NCBI RefSeq assembly: GCF_900115695.1
Contig: NZ_FOXK01000005.1
Span: forward strand, 310,001-374,000
Length of the DNA: 64,000 nt
Direction: 5' to 3'
DNA from: Ectopseudomonas toyotomiensis
Lineage (GTDB): Bacteria > Pseudomonadota > Gammaproteobacteria > Pseudomonadales > Pseudomonadaceae
Part shown: positions 26,049 through 34,114 of the stretch, piece after piece
How the letters are laid out: each line of letters starts with the position of its first letter
Numbering within the stretch: the first letter of the stretch is position 1
Made by a program: the position numbers and the translations under genes
Notes under the pieces: generated by a model
Told to the model about the DNA's origin: nothing
What the model saw: the letters and a program-made list of their open reading frames with translations, nothing else
The model's database searches: none

Positions 26049-27420
26049 CGGGTGTTCCTGCGGGGTGTTGGCGGGCGAACCAGGCGCCGGCCTCGTCGAT
26101 GGTCATGGCTGGCGCCAGCAGACGACCGAAACCGGGCGCCTCGGGCATGCGTTGGTAGAGCTGGTAGTGATCGGGCGTACTGGCCAGCAGGGTGTAGGGC
26201 TGCACGCGTGCGCTGGCGCAGCTGCGCGGGCAGGCGCTGAGATGCACTTGTGGGCGGACGCCGCTTTCGCGCAGCAGCTCCGCCAGGTGCAGGGCGTGGT
26301 GCTTGCTGTCGGCCAGGCCGCGCGCGCAGGCTGCCGAGCCGGTGCAGGCGACCAGGCCAAGCAGCGGCTCGTCGGCGTGAATTAGCAGGCCCAGATCGTT
26401 CAGCGCCGTCAGCAGCTCAGCGGCCTTTGCCTCGGGCACGTTGCCCAGCAGCACGCCTTGCCAGGGCGTCAGGCGCAGCTCGCCATCGCCGTGGTGCTCG
26501 CTCAGCTCGGCCAACGCCAGCAGTTGTTCGGCGTGCAGGCGGCCGAGTCGGGCGCCGGCTACCACCATGTGCAGGCCATTCTGTGCCTGTGGATAAAGCC
26601 CAGCCGGCGTGCGTTTGATCGTCGCGGCAGGCTGCCAACTGGCCGGTGCCGGCTGCAGGGGAAAATCCAGACGCGTCTGCAGGCGTTGCAACAGCTCGTT
26701 GGCCGGGTTCTTTGCCAGTAATTGGCGCATGCGTGACTGCTCGGGCGTGGCCAGTTCGAGGAACAGCAGCAGAAGCTGACGCACCAACTCGACTGCCTGG
26801 GTCGCCTCGACTCGCGCCAGCGGCGCGTCGACGGGGCAGCCGGCCAGGCCCAGCAGCAGGTGCTGTTCGTCTTCGGCGGCCAGCCACAGGTCGTGCGGGT
26901 GTTCGCGCACGGCCAGGGCTTCGCCGCCGTCCAGTTGCAGGGCGAACTTGGGCGACAGCGCGTGCAGCGCCGGGGTGTCCTGCAGCAGGTCGAGCAACTG
27001 ACTGGCCAAAGGGCGCACGTCCATCCGCGCCTGCGGGTCGAGGCCGGCAGCGGGGCTGAGCAGCAGGTTGCGCACGTCGTCGGCGCTGGCCACGCGCGGG
27101 CCGAGGCCGGTGCCGAGCAGGGCGTCGATCAGTGTGCTTTCCTGGCCGGGCAGTACGCCACGAATCTGCAGATTGCTGCGGTTGGTCAGCTCCAGCACGC
27201 CGCTGGCATGCTGCCGCGCTGCTTCGGCAATCGCTCGCGCCTGGGCACTGCGCAGCACGCCGCCGGGCAGTTTGACCCGGCAGATGCCGCCATCCAGCGC
27301 AGGCACGATGCGTAGCAGGCCGGGGCAGGCGGAAGGACGGACGGATGTGGGCAAGCGGTCACCTGTGGATAACGACGCGGCGACCGAACCAGCGAAATCC
27401 CATAGGGGACTCCATGGCAT
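26041..27420 (-). CDS. cobG: Precorrin-3B synthase
   Basis: A 459-residue oxygen-dependent monooxygenase of the sulfite/nitrite reductase-like family, which hydroxylates C20 of precorrin-3A and forms the lactone. It marks the aerobic route. SVRPSACPGLLRIVPALDGG is the conserved entry into the ferredoxin-like half-domain. The 4Fe-4S/siroheme-type cysteines appear as CTGSAACARG and SACPRSCASA. The true start may be ATG 27420 (GGCGGGG upstream) or a TTG near 27355, because the first 22 residues look poorly conserved. It is the first gene after a minus-strand cobalamin riboswitch. Confidence 0.93.
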   Translation of the reverse strand: MPWSPLWDFAGSVAASLSTGDRLPTSVRPSACPGLLRIVPALDGGICRVKLPGGVLRSAQARAIAEAARQHASGVLELTNRSNLQIRGVLPGQESTLIDALLGTGLGPRVASADDVRNLLLSPAAGLDPQARMDVRPLASQLLDLLQDTPALHALSPKFALQLDGGEALAVREHPHDLWLAAEDEQHLLLGLAGCPVDAPLARVEATQAVELVRQLLLLFLELATPEQSRMRQLLAKNPANELLQRLQTRLDFPLQPAPASWQPAATIKRTPAGLYPQAQNGLHMVVAGARLGRLHAEQLLALAELSEHHGDGELRLTPWQGVLLGNVPEAKAAELLTALNDLGLLIHADEPLLGLVACTGSAACARGLADSKHHALHLAELLRESGVRPQVHLSACPRSCASARVQPYTLLASTPDHYQLYQRMPEAPGFGRLLAPAMTIDEAGAWFARQHPAGTPDA

Positions 27421-27463
27421 CGGTACACCCCGCCCGATGTTGGCACTCGCGACCAGCGTTCGT

Positions 27464-27622
27464 CGGCAGGTCTCCTGGCTGACAGGTCTTCGTCCGCCGC
27501 GCCTTCCCGGTTACCCAGTGGCCGATTGCATTGGACTCGCTGCTTACAGTTGCGGGGGCAGCTCGGTGGCGATCGATGATCGTTCCGGATTCCCTCTTAG
27601 GCCCGTTATCGAGCCTGATCCA
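27464..27622 (-). promoter_or_regulatory. Cobalamin riboswitch upstream of cobG
   Basis: Read on the minus strand it has AAGAGGGAATCCGG, the core GCTGCCCCCGCAACTGTAAGC (27540-27560), GCCACTGGGTAACCGGGAAGG and the closing GCCAGGAGACCTGCC (27466-27480). These are the conserved aptamer elements in order. It ends about 45 bases before cobG and should control the whole cobG-cobH-cobI-cobJ run. Confidence 0.95.
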
Positions 27623-27630
27623 GGGGGTTA

Positions 27631-27737
27631 GCGAGCTAGAGCCAGGCAAGGCGGAAGTGGCTGAGAACGCGGAGTTTACGAGTAGTAAATGAGCAGTTCG
27701 AAGCCACTTCCAACGCAGCATGGCCGACGCGCAGCAG
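27631..27737 (+). repeat. Structured non-coding element, copy B (between the riboswitch and cobL)
   Basis: It shares with copy A the flanks GCGAGCTAGAGCC (27631-27643) and GGCCGACGCGCAGCAG (27722-27737) and the internal CGGAG and ATGAGCAGT blocks. The outer stem is GGAAGTGGCT/AGCCACTTCC (27653-27662 with 27702-27711) and the inner hairpin TTTAC-GAGTA-GTAAA (27675-27689). Both stems keep pairing although their bases differ from copy A. Strand is arbitrary. Confidence 0.7.
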
Positions 27738-27836
27738 ACACCTGTTCAGGCTCTTGGGCACCGACGAAGGTTGTATTATGCCCGCTTTGCCCGGAGCGCG
27801 GACAGGCGGTCCGTCGGGCCTGTGCGAGGACATTGG

Positions 27837-29039
27837 ATGAAACCCTGGTTGACCCTGGTCGGTATCGGCGAAGACGGCTACCCCGGCCTGGGCAAGGCCG
27901 CGCGTCGCGCCTTGCTGGCAGCCACGCGCATCGTCGGTGCGCCGCGCCAGCTGGCGCTGTTGCCGCCGTGCATCACGGGCGAGCGGGAAGCCTGGCCCAG
28001 CCCCTTCGACTTGCAACCGCTGCTGGCGCGGCGTGGTGAGGCGGTGTGCGTGCTGGCCAGTGGCGACCCGATGTTCTACGGCGTGGGCGCCAGCCTGGCG
28101 CGGCAGGTGCCGGCCGACGAGTTGCAGGTGTTGTCGGCGCCGTCCTCGGTGTCGCTGGCGGCGGCGCGCCTGGGCTGGCCGCTGCAGGAGATGGAAGTGG
28201 TCTCCTTGGTCGGGCGGCCGCTGGCCATGCTCAATGGCAAACTGTTTCCCGGCATGCGCCTGCTGGTGTTGAGCGCCGATGGTGACACCCCCGCGCAAGT
28301 CGCCGCAGCTCTGTGCGTACGCGGTTTCGGCGCCAGTCGCCTGACCCTGCTGGAACACCTTGGCGGGCCGGATGAGCGCCGCATCGAAGGCCTGGCCGCG
28401 AGCTGGGACTTGCCGCGCGGCGCCGACCTCAACCTGCTGGCGGTGGAGTGCCTGGCGGACGCCGGGACAACGCTGTTGCCGCCCACCTGCGGCCTGCCGG
28501 ACGAGGCCTACCGCCACGACGGCCAACTGACCAAGCGTGACGTGCGCGCAGTGACCCTGGCGCGGCTGGCGCCGCTGCCTGGCGAGCTGCTGTGGGATGT
28601 CGGCGCTGGTTGTGGCTCCATCGGCATCGAGTGGATGCGAGCACACCCGGCCTGCCGCGCCATCGCCATCGAGGCCCACGAAGGCCGTCAGGATCATATC
28701 CGCCACAACCGCGATGCCCTCGGCGTACCCGGTCTGCAACTGGTCGCCGGGCATGCACCTGAGGCGCTGGTCGGATTGCCGGCACCGGATGCGATCTTTA
28801 TCGGCGGCGGCGTCACCGTGCCCGGTGTGCTGGATGATTGCTGGGCCGCGCTCAAGCCGAATGGGCGCCTGCTGGCCAATGCCGTTACCCTGCAGAGCGA
28901 GGCGGCGCTGGTGGCCTTCCGTGAGCAGCAGGGCGGCGAGCTGCTGCGGCTCACCGTGGCCCAGGCGCAGCCGCTGGGCGGCTTCGACACCTGGCGCGCG
29001 GCGCTGCCGATCACCCTGCTGGCGGTGCGCAAACCGTGA
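27837..29039 (+). CDS. cobL: Precorrin-6Y C5,15-methyltransferase (decarboxylating)
   Basis: A 400-residue bifunctional enzyme that methylates C5 and C15 and decarboxylates ring C, turning precorrin-6B into precorrin-8. The N-terminal CbiE-type methylase ([36 protein letters not shown]) is fused to a C-terminal CbiT-type Rossmann methyltransferase ([20 protein letters not shown] from about residue 252). ATG at 27837 follows GAGGA at six bases. Its stop overlaps the GTG start of cobK. Confidence 0.95.
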   Translation: MKPWLTLVGIGEDGYPGLGKAARRALLAATRIVGAPRQLALLPPCITGEREAWPSPFDLQPLLARRGEAVCVLASGDPMFYGVGASLARQVPADELQVLSAPSSVSLAAARLGWPLQEMEVVSLVGRPLAMLNGKLFPGMRLLVLSADGDTPAQVAAALCVRGFGASRLTLLEHLGGPDERRIEGLAASWDLPRGADLNLLAVECLADAGTTLLPPTCGLPDEAYRHDGQLTKRDVRAVTLARLAPLPGELLWDVGAGCGSIGIEWMRAHPACRAIAIEAHEGRQDHIRHNRDALGVPGLQLVAGHAPEALVGLPAPDAIFIGGGVTVPGVLDDCWAALKPNGRLLANAVTLQSEAALVAFREQQGGELLRLTVAQAQPLGGFDTWRAALPITLLAVRKP

Positions 29040-29755
29040 GCGCACGCATCCTGTTGCTCGGTGGCACCACCGAGGCGCTGCGTCTGGCGCGTCGGATGGG
29101 GCCGGAAACCATCTACAGCCTGGCCGGCCTTGGTCGCGTGCCGGATGACCTGGCTTGCCGCGTGCGCGTCGGTGGCTTTGGCGGTGCCGAAGGCCTGGCG
29201 GCCTTTATCGCCAGCGAAGGCATCGAGCTGCTGCTGGATCTGACCCACCCCTACGCCGCACAGATCAGCCATAACGCCGCCCGCGCCGCCGAAATGGTAG
29301 GCGTGCCCTGCTGGGCCCTGCGTCGCTCCGGCTGGCAACCGGGCCCGGGTGACGACTGGCGCGAGGTGGACGGCTGGGATGAACTGACCCGTGCGCTGGC
29401 GCCTTTCGAGCGGCCATTCTTCACCTCCGGGCGCGAGCCGCTGGCGCATTTGCACGAGATTCCCGCGCACCAGCACTGGACGGTGCGCTGCCTGCAGGCC
29501 GAGCCGGCACCAACCCGCGCCGAGATCATCGGTGCCCGCGGGCCGTTCTCCCTGGAGGAGGAACGCGCGCTGTTCGCGCGCCTGCGCTGCGACGTGCTGG
29601 TAAGCAAGAACAGCGGCAGCGCCTCCACCGAGCCGAAGTTGCAGGTCGCGCGTGAGCTTGGATTGCCGGTTTTGCTGTTGCGTCGCCCGCAGTTGCCGGC
29701 GGTAACGCATGAGTTCGCGGAGTTGGACGCTCTCTACGAGGCGCTGTCCCTGTAG
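29036..29755 (+). CDS. cobK: Precorrin-6A reductase
   Basis: A 239-residue NADPH-dependent reductase that converts precorrin-6A to precorrin-6B. The start is GTG (GTGA overlap with cobL). [19 protein letters not shown] is the N-terminal nucleotide-binding motif, and [24 protein letters not shown] and [16 protein letters not shown] are diagnostic for CobK/CbiJ. Confidence 0.94.
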   Translation: MSARILLLGGTTEALRLARRMGPETIYSLAGLGRVPDDLACRVRVGGFGGAEGLAAFIASEGIELLLDLTHPYAAQISHNAARAAEMVGVPCWALRRSGWQPGPGDDWREVDGWDELTRALAPFERPFFTSGREPLAHLHEIPAHQHWTVRCLQAEPAPTRAEIIGARGPFSLEEERALFARLRCDVLVSKNSGSASTEPKLQVARELGLPVLLLRRPQLPAVTHEFAELDALYEALSL

Positions 29756-29807
29756 GGCAGGTGAAACCCGCCAACGCCGGCCTGGCGGCCTTACGCCTGC
29801 GCTGATT

Positions 29808-29833
29808 CCGTAGGGTGCGCCGCGCGCACCGGG
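29808..29833. repeat. Short GTAGGGTGCGC repeat after cobK
   Basis: GTAGGGTGCGCCGCGCGCACC at 29812-29832 carries a self-complementary GGTGCGC/GCGCACC core. It is the same family as the elements at 39236-39295 and 62422-62484. Confidence 0.55.
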
Positions 29834-29906
29834 CCTTCTATTACCCGCCGGATTGCCTCCGGACCACGACGCGCTGCTAGACTGCCGGCCCGTTCTGGAG
29901 ACCGTC

Positions 29907-30605
29907 ATGAGCCAAGCCCCCTACGCCCGCGTTCTGTTTATCGGCCCCGGCCTGGGTCGTGGTGCCTCGGCCGAGCGTCTGCAACAGCGCATCGAAATGC
30001 TGCTTGGCGAGGCGCATCTGCATGACAGCGAACAGGACGGTTTCTGGCAGGCCATCGATGAGGCGCCGCGACCACTGCTGGTGGTCGATCTGGAGCCGCG
30101 CGCCGATGCCGCGCACCGCGACTGGCTGCGCGAACGTATCGCCGAGCGGAGCGACGGGGCAGGAGTGTTCGTGGTCTGCACGGCGCTGGAGGACACCTGG
30201 CTCGATGGCCTCGGCGCGTTGCTCGAAAGCCGCGAGGCACATATTCCCTGCAGCGACGTGCCGCCGGTGCCGGCACATCACGCCTGGTCGCAGATCCCGC
30301 CGCATGCGCAGCGCCTGCTGCTGTGCAACGGCCCGCGCTGCACGCGCAAGGGCGCGCTGGGCCTGTGGAAAACCCTGCGCCAGCGGCTCAAGGCCGCCGG
30401 CAAGCTTGAGTGCGAGGGCGGTGTGCATATCACCCGCAGCCAGTGCCAGTTCCCCTGCGATCTGGGCCCGACTGCGAGCCTTTATCCACAGGGTGAGTGG
30501 TACGGCCTCAAGGACGAGTCGGCGGTGATTCGCCTGGTCGACGAGCGCCTGGTAGCGGGCAGGGCGTTGCCGGATTTGCGTATCGATGAGCAGGGCAACA
30601 ATTAG
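29907..30605 (+). CDS. 2Fe-2S thioredoxin-like ferredoxin domain protein of the cob cluster
   Basis: A 232-residue protein with two parts. The N-terminal half (YARVLFIGPGLGRGASAERLQ, LLVVDLEPRADAAHRDWLRER) resembles a chelatase-like or CbiX-like fold. The C-terminal half has a thioredoxin-like ferredoxin signature: C-x4-C in LLCNGPRCTRKGA and C-x3-C in SQCQFPCDLGPTASLYPQGEW. Such proteins recur beside cobalamin genes and may pass electrons to a cobalt or corrin reduction step, but the role is not established. ATG at 29907 is preferred over an upstream in-frame codon at 29853. The next feature downstream is a cobalamin riboswitch. Confidence 0.8.
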   Translation: MSQAPYARVLFIGPGLGRGASAERLQQRIEMLLGEAHLHDSEQDGFWQAIDEAPRPLLVVDLEPRADAAHRDWLRERIAERSDGAGVFVVCTALEDTWLDGLGALLESREAHIPCSDVPPVPAHHAWSQIPPHAQRLLLCNGPRCTRKGALGLWKTLRQRLKAAGKLECEGGVHITRSQCQFPCDLGPTASLYPQGEWYGLKDESAVIRLVDERLVAGRALPDLRIDEQGNN

Positions 30606-30717
30606 CAACTCGGATTACGCCTGCGGCCAATCCAGGCTACGAGCAATCGCCGCTAAAGCGCCTCCCGCAATTGCCACCGCGCCTTGACTTGAGCGGGTGT
30701 GGGTGGTCATATCCGCC

Positions 30718-30888
30718 CCGCTTCAGGTGTCTCACGCCGCCGCGCGTGAGGTGAAACGGGAAGTCGGTTGAAGTCCGACGCTGCCCCCGCAACGGTAAGC
30801 GAGCGACCGCATCGATACGCCACTGTGCGCCACGCGCATGGGAAGGCGATGCGATCATGACCCTCGCAAGCCCGGAGACCGGCCTGGA
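30718..30888 (+). promoter_or_regulatory. Cobalamin riboswitch upstream of the TonB/ABC uptake operon
   Basis: Elements in order are CAGGTGTCTCACG, GAAACGGGAAGTCGG, the core GCTGCCCCCGCAACGGTAAGC (30782-30802), GCCACTG, GGGAAGGCGATGC, and GCAAGCCCGGAGACCGGCC closing at about 30884. The core has CAACGG in place of CAACTG, a common natural variant. It ends about 350 bases before the GTG start of the receptor, an unusually long leader. Confidence 0.93.
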
Positions 30889-30933
30889 GTCGTTTGTGTC
30901 TGGCAACCCGCGGTGGGCGGGCGTTGACTCCAG
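30884..30933 (+). promoter_or_regulatory. Possible expression-platform hairpin of the third riboswitch
   Basis: CTGGAGTC (30884-30891), at the 3' edge of the aptamer, pairs perfectly with GACTCCAG (30926-30933). It could be mutually exclusive with aptamer closure. No U-tract follows, so if it acts it may do so through Rho or through pausing. Confidence 0.45.
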
Positions 30934-31102
30934 TAGGGCGCCGCCGTGCCCCTGTCTGCTGTTGCGCATTTCCATCGGATTGCCGTGCCTTTTCTCTTTG
31001 CGATGGAAGCAATATGGCGCGCCATTTCCGCTACAAGAACCTCTCTTCTGCATGCCTGAACGAAGGGCGTGAGCCCGTTTCCGGCTACCTGCGAAAAACG
31101 AT
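30934..31102 (+). other. Leader between riboswitch and Zur-like box
   Basis: About 170 bases with open frames but no credible start and ribosome-binding site combination. Reading frames here begin inside the aptamer and encode low-complexity, Cys/Arg-rich peptides. I see no gene. A second promoter near 31080-31110, under the Zur-like box, would bypass the riboswitch. Confidence 0.4.
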
Positions 31103-31127
31103 AATGTTATGTTATAACAATAACATT
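31103..31127. promoter_or_regulatory. Putative Zur box upstream of the TonB/ABC operon
   Basis: AATGTTAT (31103-31110) and ATAACATT (31120-31127) are perfect outer arms around GTTATAACA, giving two overlapping Zur-type palindromes. The first 19 bases, AATGTTATGTTATAACAAT (31103-31121), are identical to the site between folE2 and dksA2 at 60072-60090. It lies 109 bases before the receptor start. Confidence 0.8.
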
Positions 31128-31235
31128 ATTGCCTCAGGCACTGGCTGCGAAGCGTCAAGGCTGACCGCCTTCAACTCGCACACCCGGAGCCTGGAGCGTC
31201 CTGACGACTCTCCTGGAAGCTCCGGAATCACTCAC

Positions 31236-33344
31236 GTGCAGCACCTTCTACGCCTCTGCTCCCTGCCATTCGCGCTGCTGGTCGGCGGTGTGGCCATGGC
31301 CAGCGAATCTCCTGTCGATCTCCCTGACGTCACCGTCCAGGCGTACGCTGCCGAGGAAGGCGAGAGCGATCTGCATACGCCCACCGCGTCCGGCTCGCGC
31401 CTGGAGCTTTCGGCCCTGCAAACGCCGGCCAGCACCAGCAGCCTGAGCGGCGCCGATGTACGCGGGCGCAACAACCTCACGGTGCAGGACGCCGTGACCC
31501 GCACGCCGGGTATCAGCAGCATCGGCTCGCCCGGCAATGGCGGCACCGCGCTGTCGGCGCGCGGCTTCACCGGCCATTCGGCGACCATGCAGCTGTACGA
31601 TGGCACCCGCCAGTACGTCGGCGCCGGCACCGTGACCTTCCCGGTGGACGCCTGGTCGGTGGCACGTATCGACGTGCTGCGCGGCCCGGCCTCGGTCCTC
31701 TACGGCGAGGGTGCCACCGGTGCGGTGATCAATGTGGTGCCGAAGAAGCCCTTCGCCGGCGAGATCCGCAACCAGCTGCGCCTCGGCTATGGCAGCGATG
31801 ACCGCCGCCAGGCCGCCCTGGACAGCGGCGGTTCGCTGAGTGACGAACTGAGCTACCGCTTCAACATCAATCAGCAGGCCAGCAATGGCTGGGTCGACCG
31901 GGGTGATTCGGATAGCCTGGCGCTCAGCGCCGCCCTGCGCTGGGACGCCAATGATGATCTGAGCTTCACCCTGTCCCACGATCATGGCGATCAGAGCCCC
32001 GAGCGCTATCTCGGCACGCCGCTGGTGGCTGGTAAGTACCGCGAGAGCATCCGCGAACGTAACTACAACGTCGCCAATGCCGACATTCGCTACAACGACC
32101 AGATCACCCGCCTGGTGAGCGACTGGCGCATCAACGACGTGCTCAGCGCCAGCAACCAGCTCTACTACATCAAGACTCAGCGCTACTGGCGCAATGCCGA
32201 GGCCTATCGCTGGCAGCCGGGCGATAGGGTCGAGCGTGGCGAGTTCTACGAGATCAAGCACACCCAGGAACAGGTCGGCGACCGCCAGACCTTCACCCTG
32301 GATCACACCCTGTTCGGCCTCGATAGCCGCACGGTAGTCGGGGTGGATTACAACCGCATCCACTTCGCCCGCCAGCACGATTTCGCCAGCAGTTTCAGCG
32401 ACAGCGTGCCGCTGGCCGGCTCCGGCGGCGGGCAGTACCAGAGCACCGATCCGCTCGGCTACGGCCCGCGCGAGCGCAACCTGGCGCGGCAGTTCTCGCT
32501 GTTCGCCGAGAACCGCACCCAGCTGACCGAGCGCCTGTCGCTGGTCACCGGTGTGCGCCGTGATCAGGTGCATATTCAGCGCGACAACCTGATCGATGGC
32601 AGCAGCGCCGACCGCAGCCTGAGTGGCGACAATTGGCGCGCCGGGCTGGTCTTCGCCCTGACCCCCGAGCTGTCGCTGTACGGTCAGTACGCCACCAGCA
32701 CCGAGGGGGTGAGCAACCTGCTGACCCTCAACCCGACTCAGCAGCAGTTCGACCTTAGCGAAGCCAGGCAGAGCGAAATCGGCCTCAAGCAGATGTTCTG
32801 GGGCGGGCAGGGCGAGTGGACGCTGGCCGCCTACCATATCGTCAAGAAGAAGCTGCTCAGCCGCGCAGCCCCGACCTCGCCCACCGAGCAGATCGGCCAG
32901 CAGTCTTCCGATGGTCTGGAGGCCACCCTGGAATTGGCGCTGGGTCGGGGCTGGCAGGTGTCAGCCAACGCCGCTTTCGTGCGTGCCGAGTACGATGACT
33001 TCATCGAAGGTGGTGGCGACCGTAGCGGCAATCGCCCGACCAACGTGCCCAAGCGCACCGCCAACCTGTGGCTAAACAAGGCGCTTGGTGGCGGTGTGGA
33101 TGCCGGCATCGGCGCGCGTTATGTCGATGCGCGTTATGCCGATACGGCCAACACCGCCAAGGTGCCTGGCTACACCGTGGTCGACGCCAACATCGCCTGG
33201 CAGGCGTTGCCGGACGTGCGCCTGGGTCTGGAACTGAACAACCTGTTCGACCGCCAGTACGCCACCAGCGCCAGCAGCGATGGCGAGCAGTGGTACCTGG
33301 GGGCGCCACGTTCGTTCTTCGTCACCGCGGATTACAGCTTCTGA
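31236..33344 (+). CDS. TonB-dependent outer membrane receptor under cobalamin-riboswitch and Zur-like control
   Basis: A 702-residue receptor. GTG at 31236 is chosen because it gives a clean signal peptide (QHLLRLCSLPFALLVGGVAMA) with GGAA seven bases upstream. A longer frame starting in the riboswitch encodes no signal peptide at its N-terminus. The mature protein begins with a TonB-box-like LPDVTVQA, followed by the plug (VQDAVTRTPGISSIG, ALSARGFTGHSATMQLYDG, RIDVLRGPASVLYGEGATGAVINV) and a barrel ending VTADYSF. It looks like the siderophore-receptor branch rather than classical short BtuB. The stop overlaps the ATPase start (TGATG). The substrate could be a cobamide, or a metal complex linked to zinc or cobalt supply. 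Confidence 0.92.
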   Translation: MQHLLRLCSLPFALLVGGVAMASESPVDLPDVTVQAYAAEEGESDLHTPTASGSRLELSALQTPASTSSLSGADVRGRNNLTVQDAVTRTPGISSIGSPGNGGTALSARGFTGHSATMQLYDGTRQYVGAGTVTFPVDAWSVARIDVLRGPASVLYGEGATGAVINVVPKKPFAGEIRNQLRLGYGSDDRRQAALDSGGSLSDELSYRFNINQQASNGWVDRGDSDSLALSAALRWDANDDLSFTLSHDHGDQSPERYLGTPLVAGKYRESIRERNYNVANADIRYNDQITRLVSDWRINDVLSASNQLYYIKTQRYWRNAEAYRWQPGDRVERGEFYEIKHTQEQVGDRQTFTLDHTLFGLDSRTVVGVDYNRIHFARQHDFASSFSDSVPLAGSGGGQYQSTDPLGYGPRERNLARQFSLFAENRTQLTERLSLVTGVRRDQVHIQRDNLIDGSSADRSLSGDNWRAGLVFALTPELSLYGQYATSTEGVSNLLTLNPTQQQFDLSEARQSEIGLKQMFWGGQGEWTLAAYHIVKKKLLSRAAPTSPTEQIGQQSSDGLEATLELALGRGWQVSANAAFVRAEYDDFIEGGGDRSGNRPTNVPKRTANLWLNKALGGGVDAGIGARYVDARYADTANTAKVPGYTVVDANIAWQALPDVRLGLELNNLFDRQYATSASSDGEQWYLGAPRSFFVTADYSF

Positions 33345-34114
33345 TGACTCCGCGTTTGCGTATTCAGGCACTGGCCTGGTCGCCCGACGGCCAGCGTCCG
33401 TTGCTCGACGGCATCGACCTGGACGTCGGCGACGGCGAACTGCTGGGGCTGATCGGCCCCAACGGCAGCGGCAAGACCAGCCTGCTGCGCTGCGCCTATC
33501 GCTTCCAGCGGCCCAGCGCCGGCCAGGTCAAGCTGGACGGCGAGACGCTGTGGCAGCGCCCGCCGCGCTGGAGTGCGCAGCGCGTGGCCGTGGTGCTGCA
33601 GGAATTTCCGCAGGACTTCGGCCTGCGCGTGCACGAGGTGGCGGCCATGGGCCGTACGCCGCACAAGGGCCTGTTCGATGGCGACGACGCCGAGGATCTG
33701 CGCCTGGTGGATGAGGCGCTGGCCTGTGTCGGTTTGAGCGGTCTGGCGCAGCAGCCCTTCGCCTGCCTCTCGGGTGGCGAGAAGCAGCGCGCTCTGCTCG
33801 CCCGTGCCCTGGTGCAGCAACCGCAAGTGCTGATCCTCGACGAGCCGACCAACCACCTCGATCCGCGCTACCAGCTCGAACTGCTGGGCCAGATCAAGGC
33901 GCTGGGCCTGGCGACGCTGGCCAGCTTCCATGACCTCAACCTGGCGGCGGCCTTCTGCGACCGCCTCTGTGTGCTCGACCAGGGCCGTCTGGTGGCCATC
34001 GGTACGCCCGCCGAAGTGCTGACCGCCGAGCTGCTGCAGCAGGTGTTCGGCCTGCAGGCGTTGGTCGATACCCATCCACTGGCGGGTCATCCGCGCATTA
34101 CCTGGATTGTTTGA
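33344..34114 (+). CDS. ABC transporter ATP-binding protein (BtuD/FecE-like)
   Basis: A 256-residue ATPase. Walker A GPNGSGKT is at residues 38-45, the Q-loop in VVLQEFPQDFG, the signature LSGGEKQRALLARAL near residue 142, Walker B and D-loop LILDEPTNHLD near 164, and the H-loop in LASFHDLNLAAAFCD. It should drive the permease encoded two genes downstream. ATG at 33344 overlaps the receptor stop, and its own stop overlaps the next start (TGATG at 34112-34116). Confidence 0.95.
   Translation: MTPRLRIQALAWSPDGQRPLLDGIDLDVGDGELLGLIGPNGSGKTSLLRCAYRFQRPSAGQVKLDGETLWQRPPRWSAQRVAVVLQEFPQDFGLRVHEVAAMGRTPHKGLFDGDDAEDLRLVDEALACVGLSGLAQQPFACLSGGEKQRALLARALVQQPQVLILDEPTNHLDPRYQLELLGQIKALGLATLASFHDLNLAAAFCDRLCVLDQGRLVAIGTPAEVLTAELLQQVFGLQALVDTHPLAGHPRITWIV

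Noticed and set aside
30857..31072. 71-codon plus-strand frame after the third riboswitch
   Set aside because: It starts inside the aptamer, has no ribosome-binding site and encodes no recognisable sequence.
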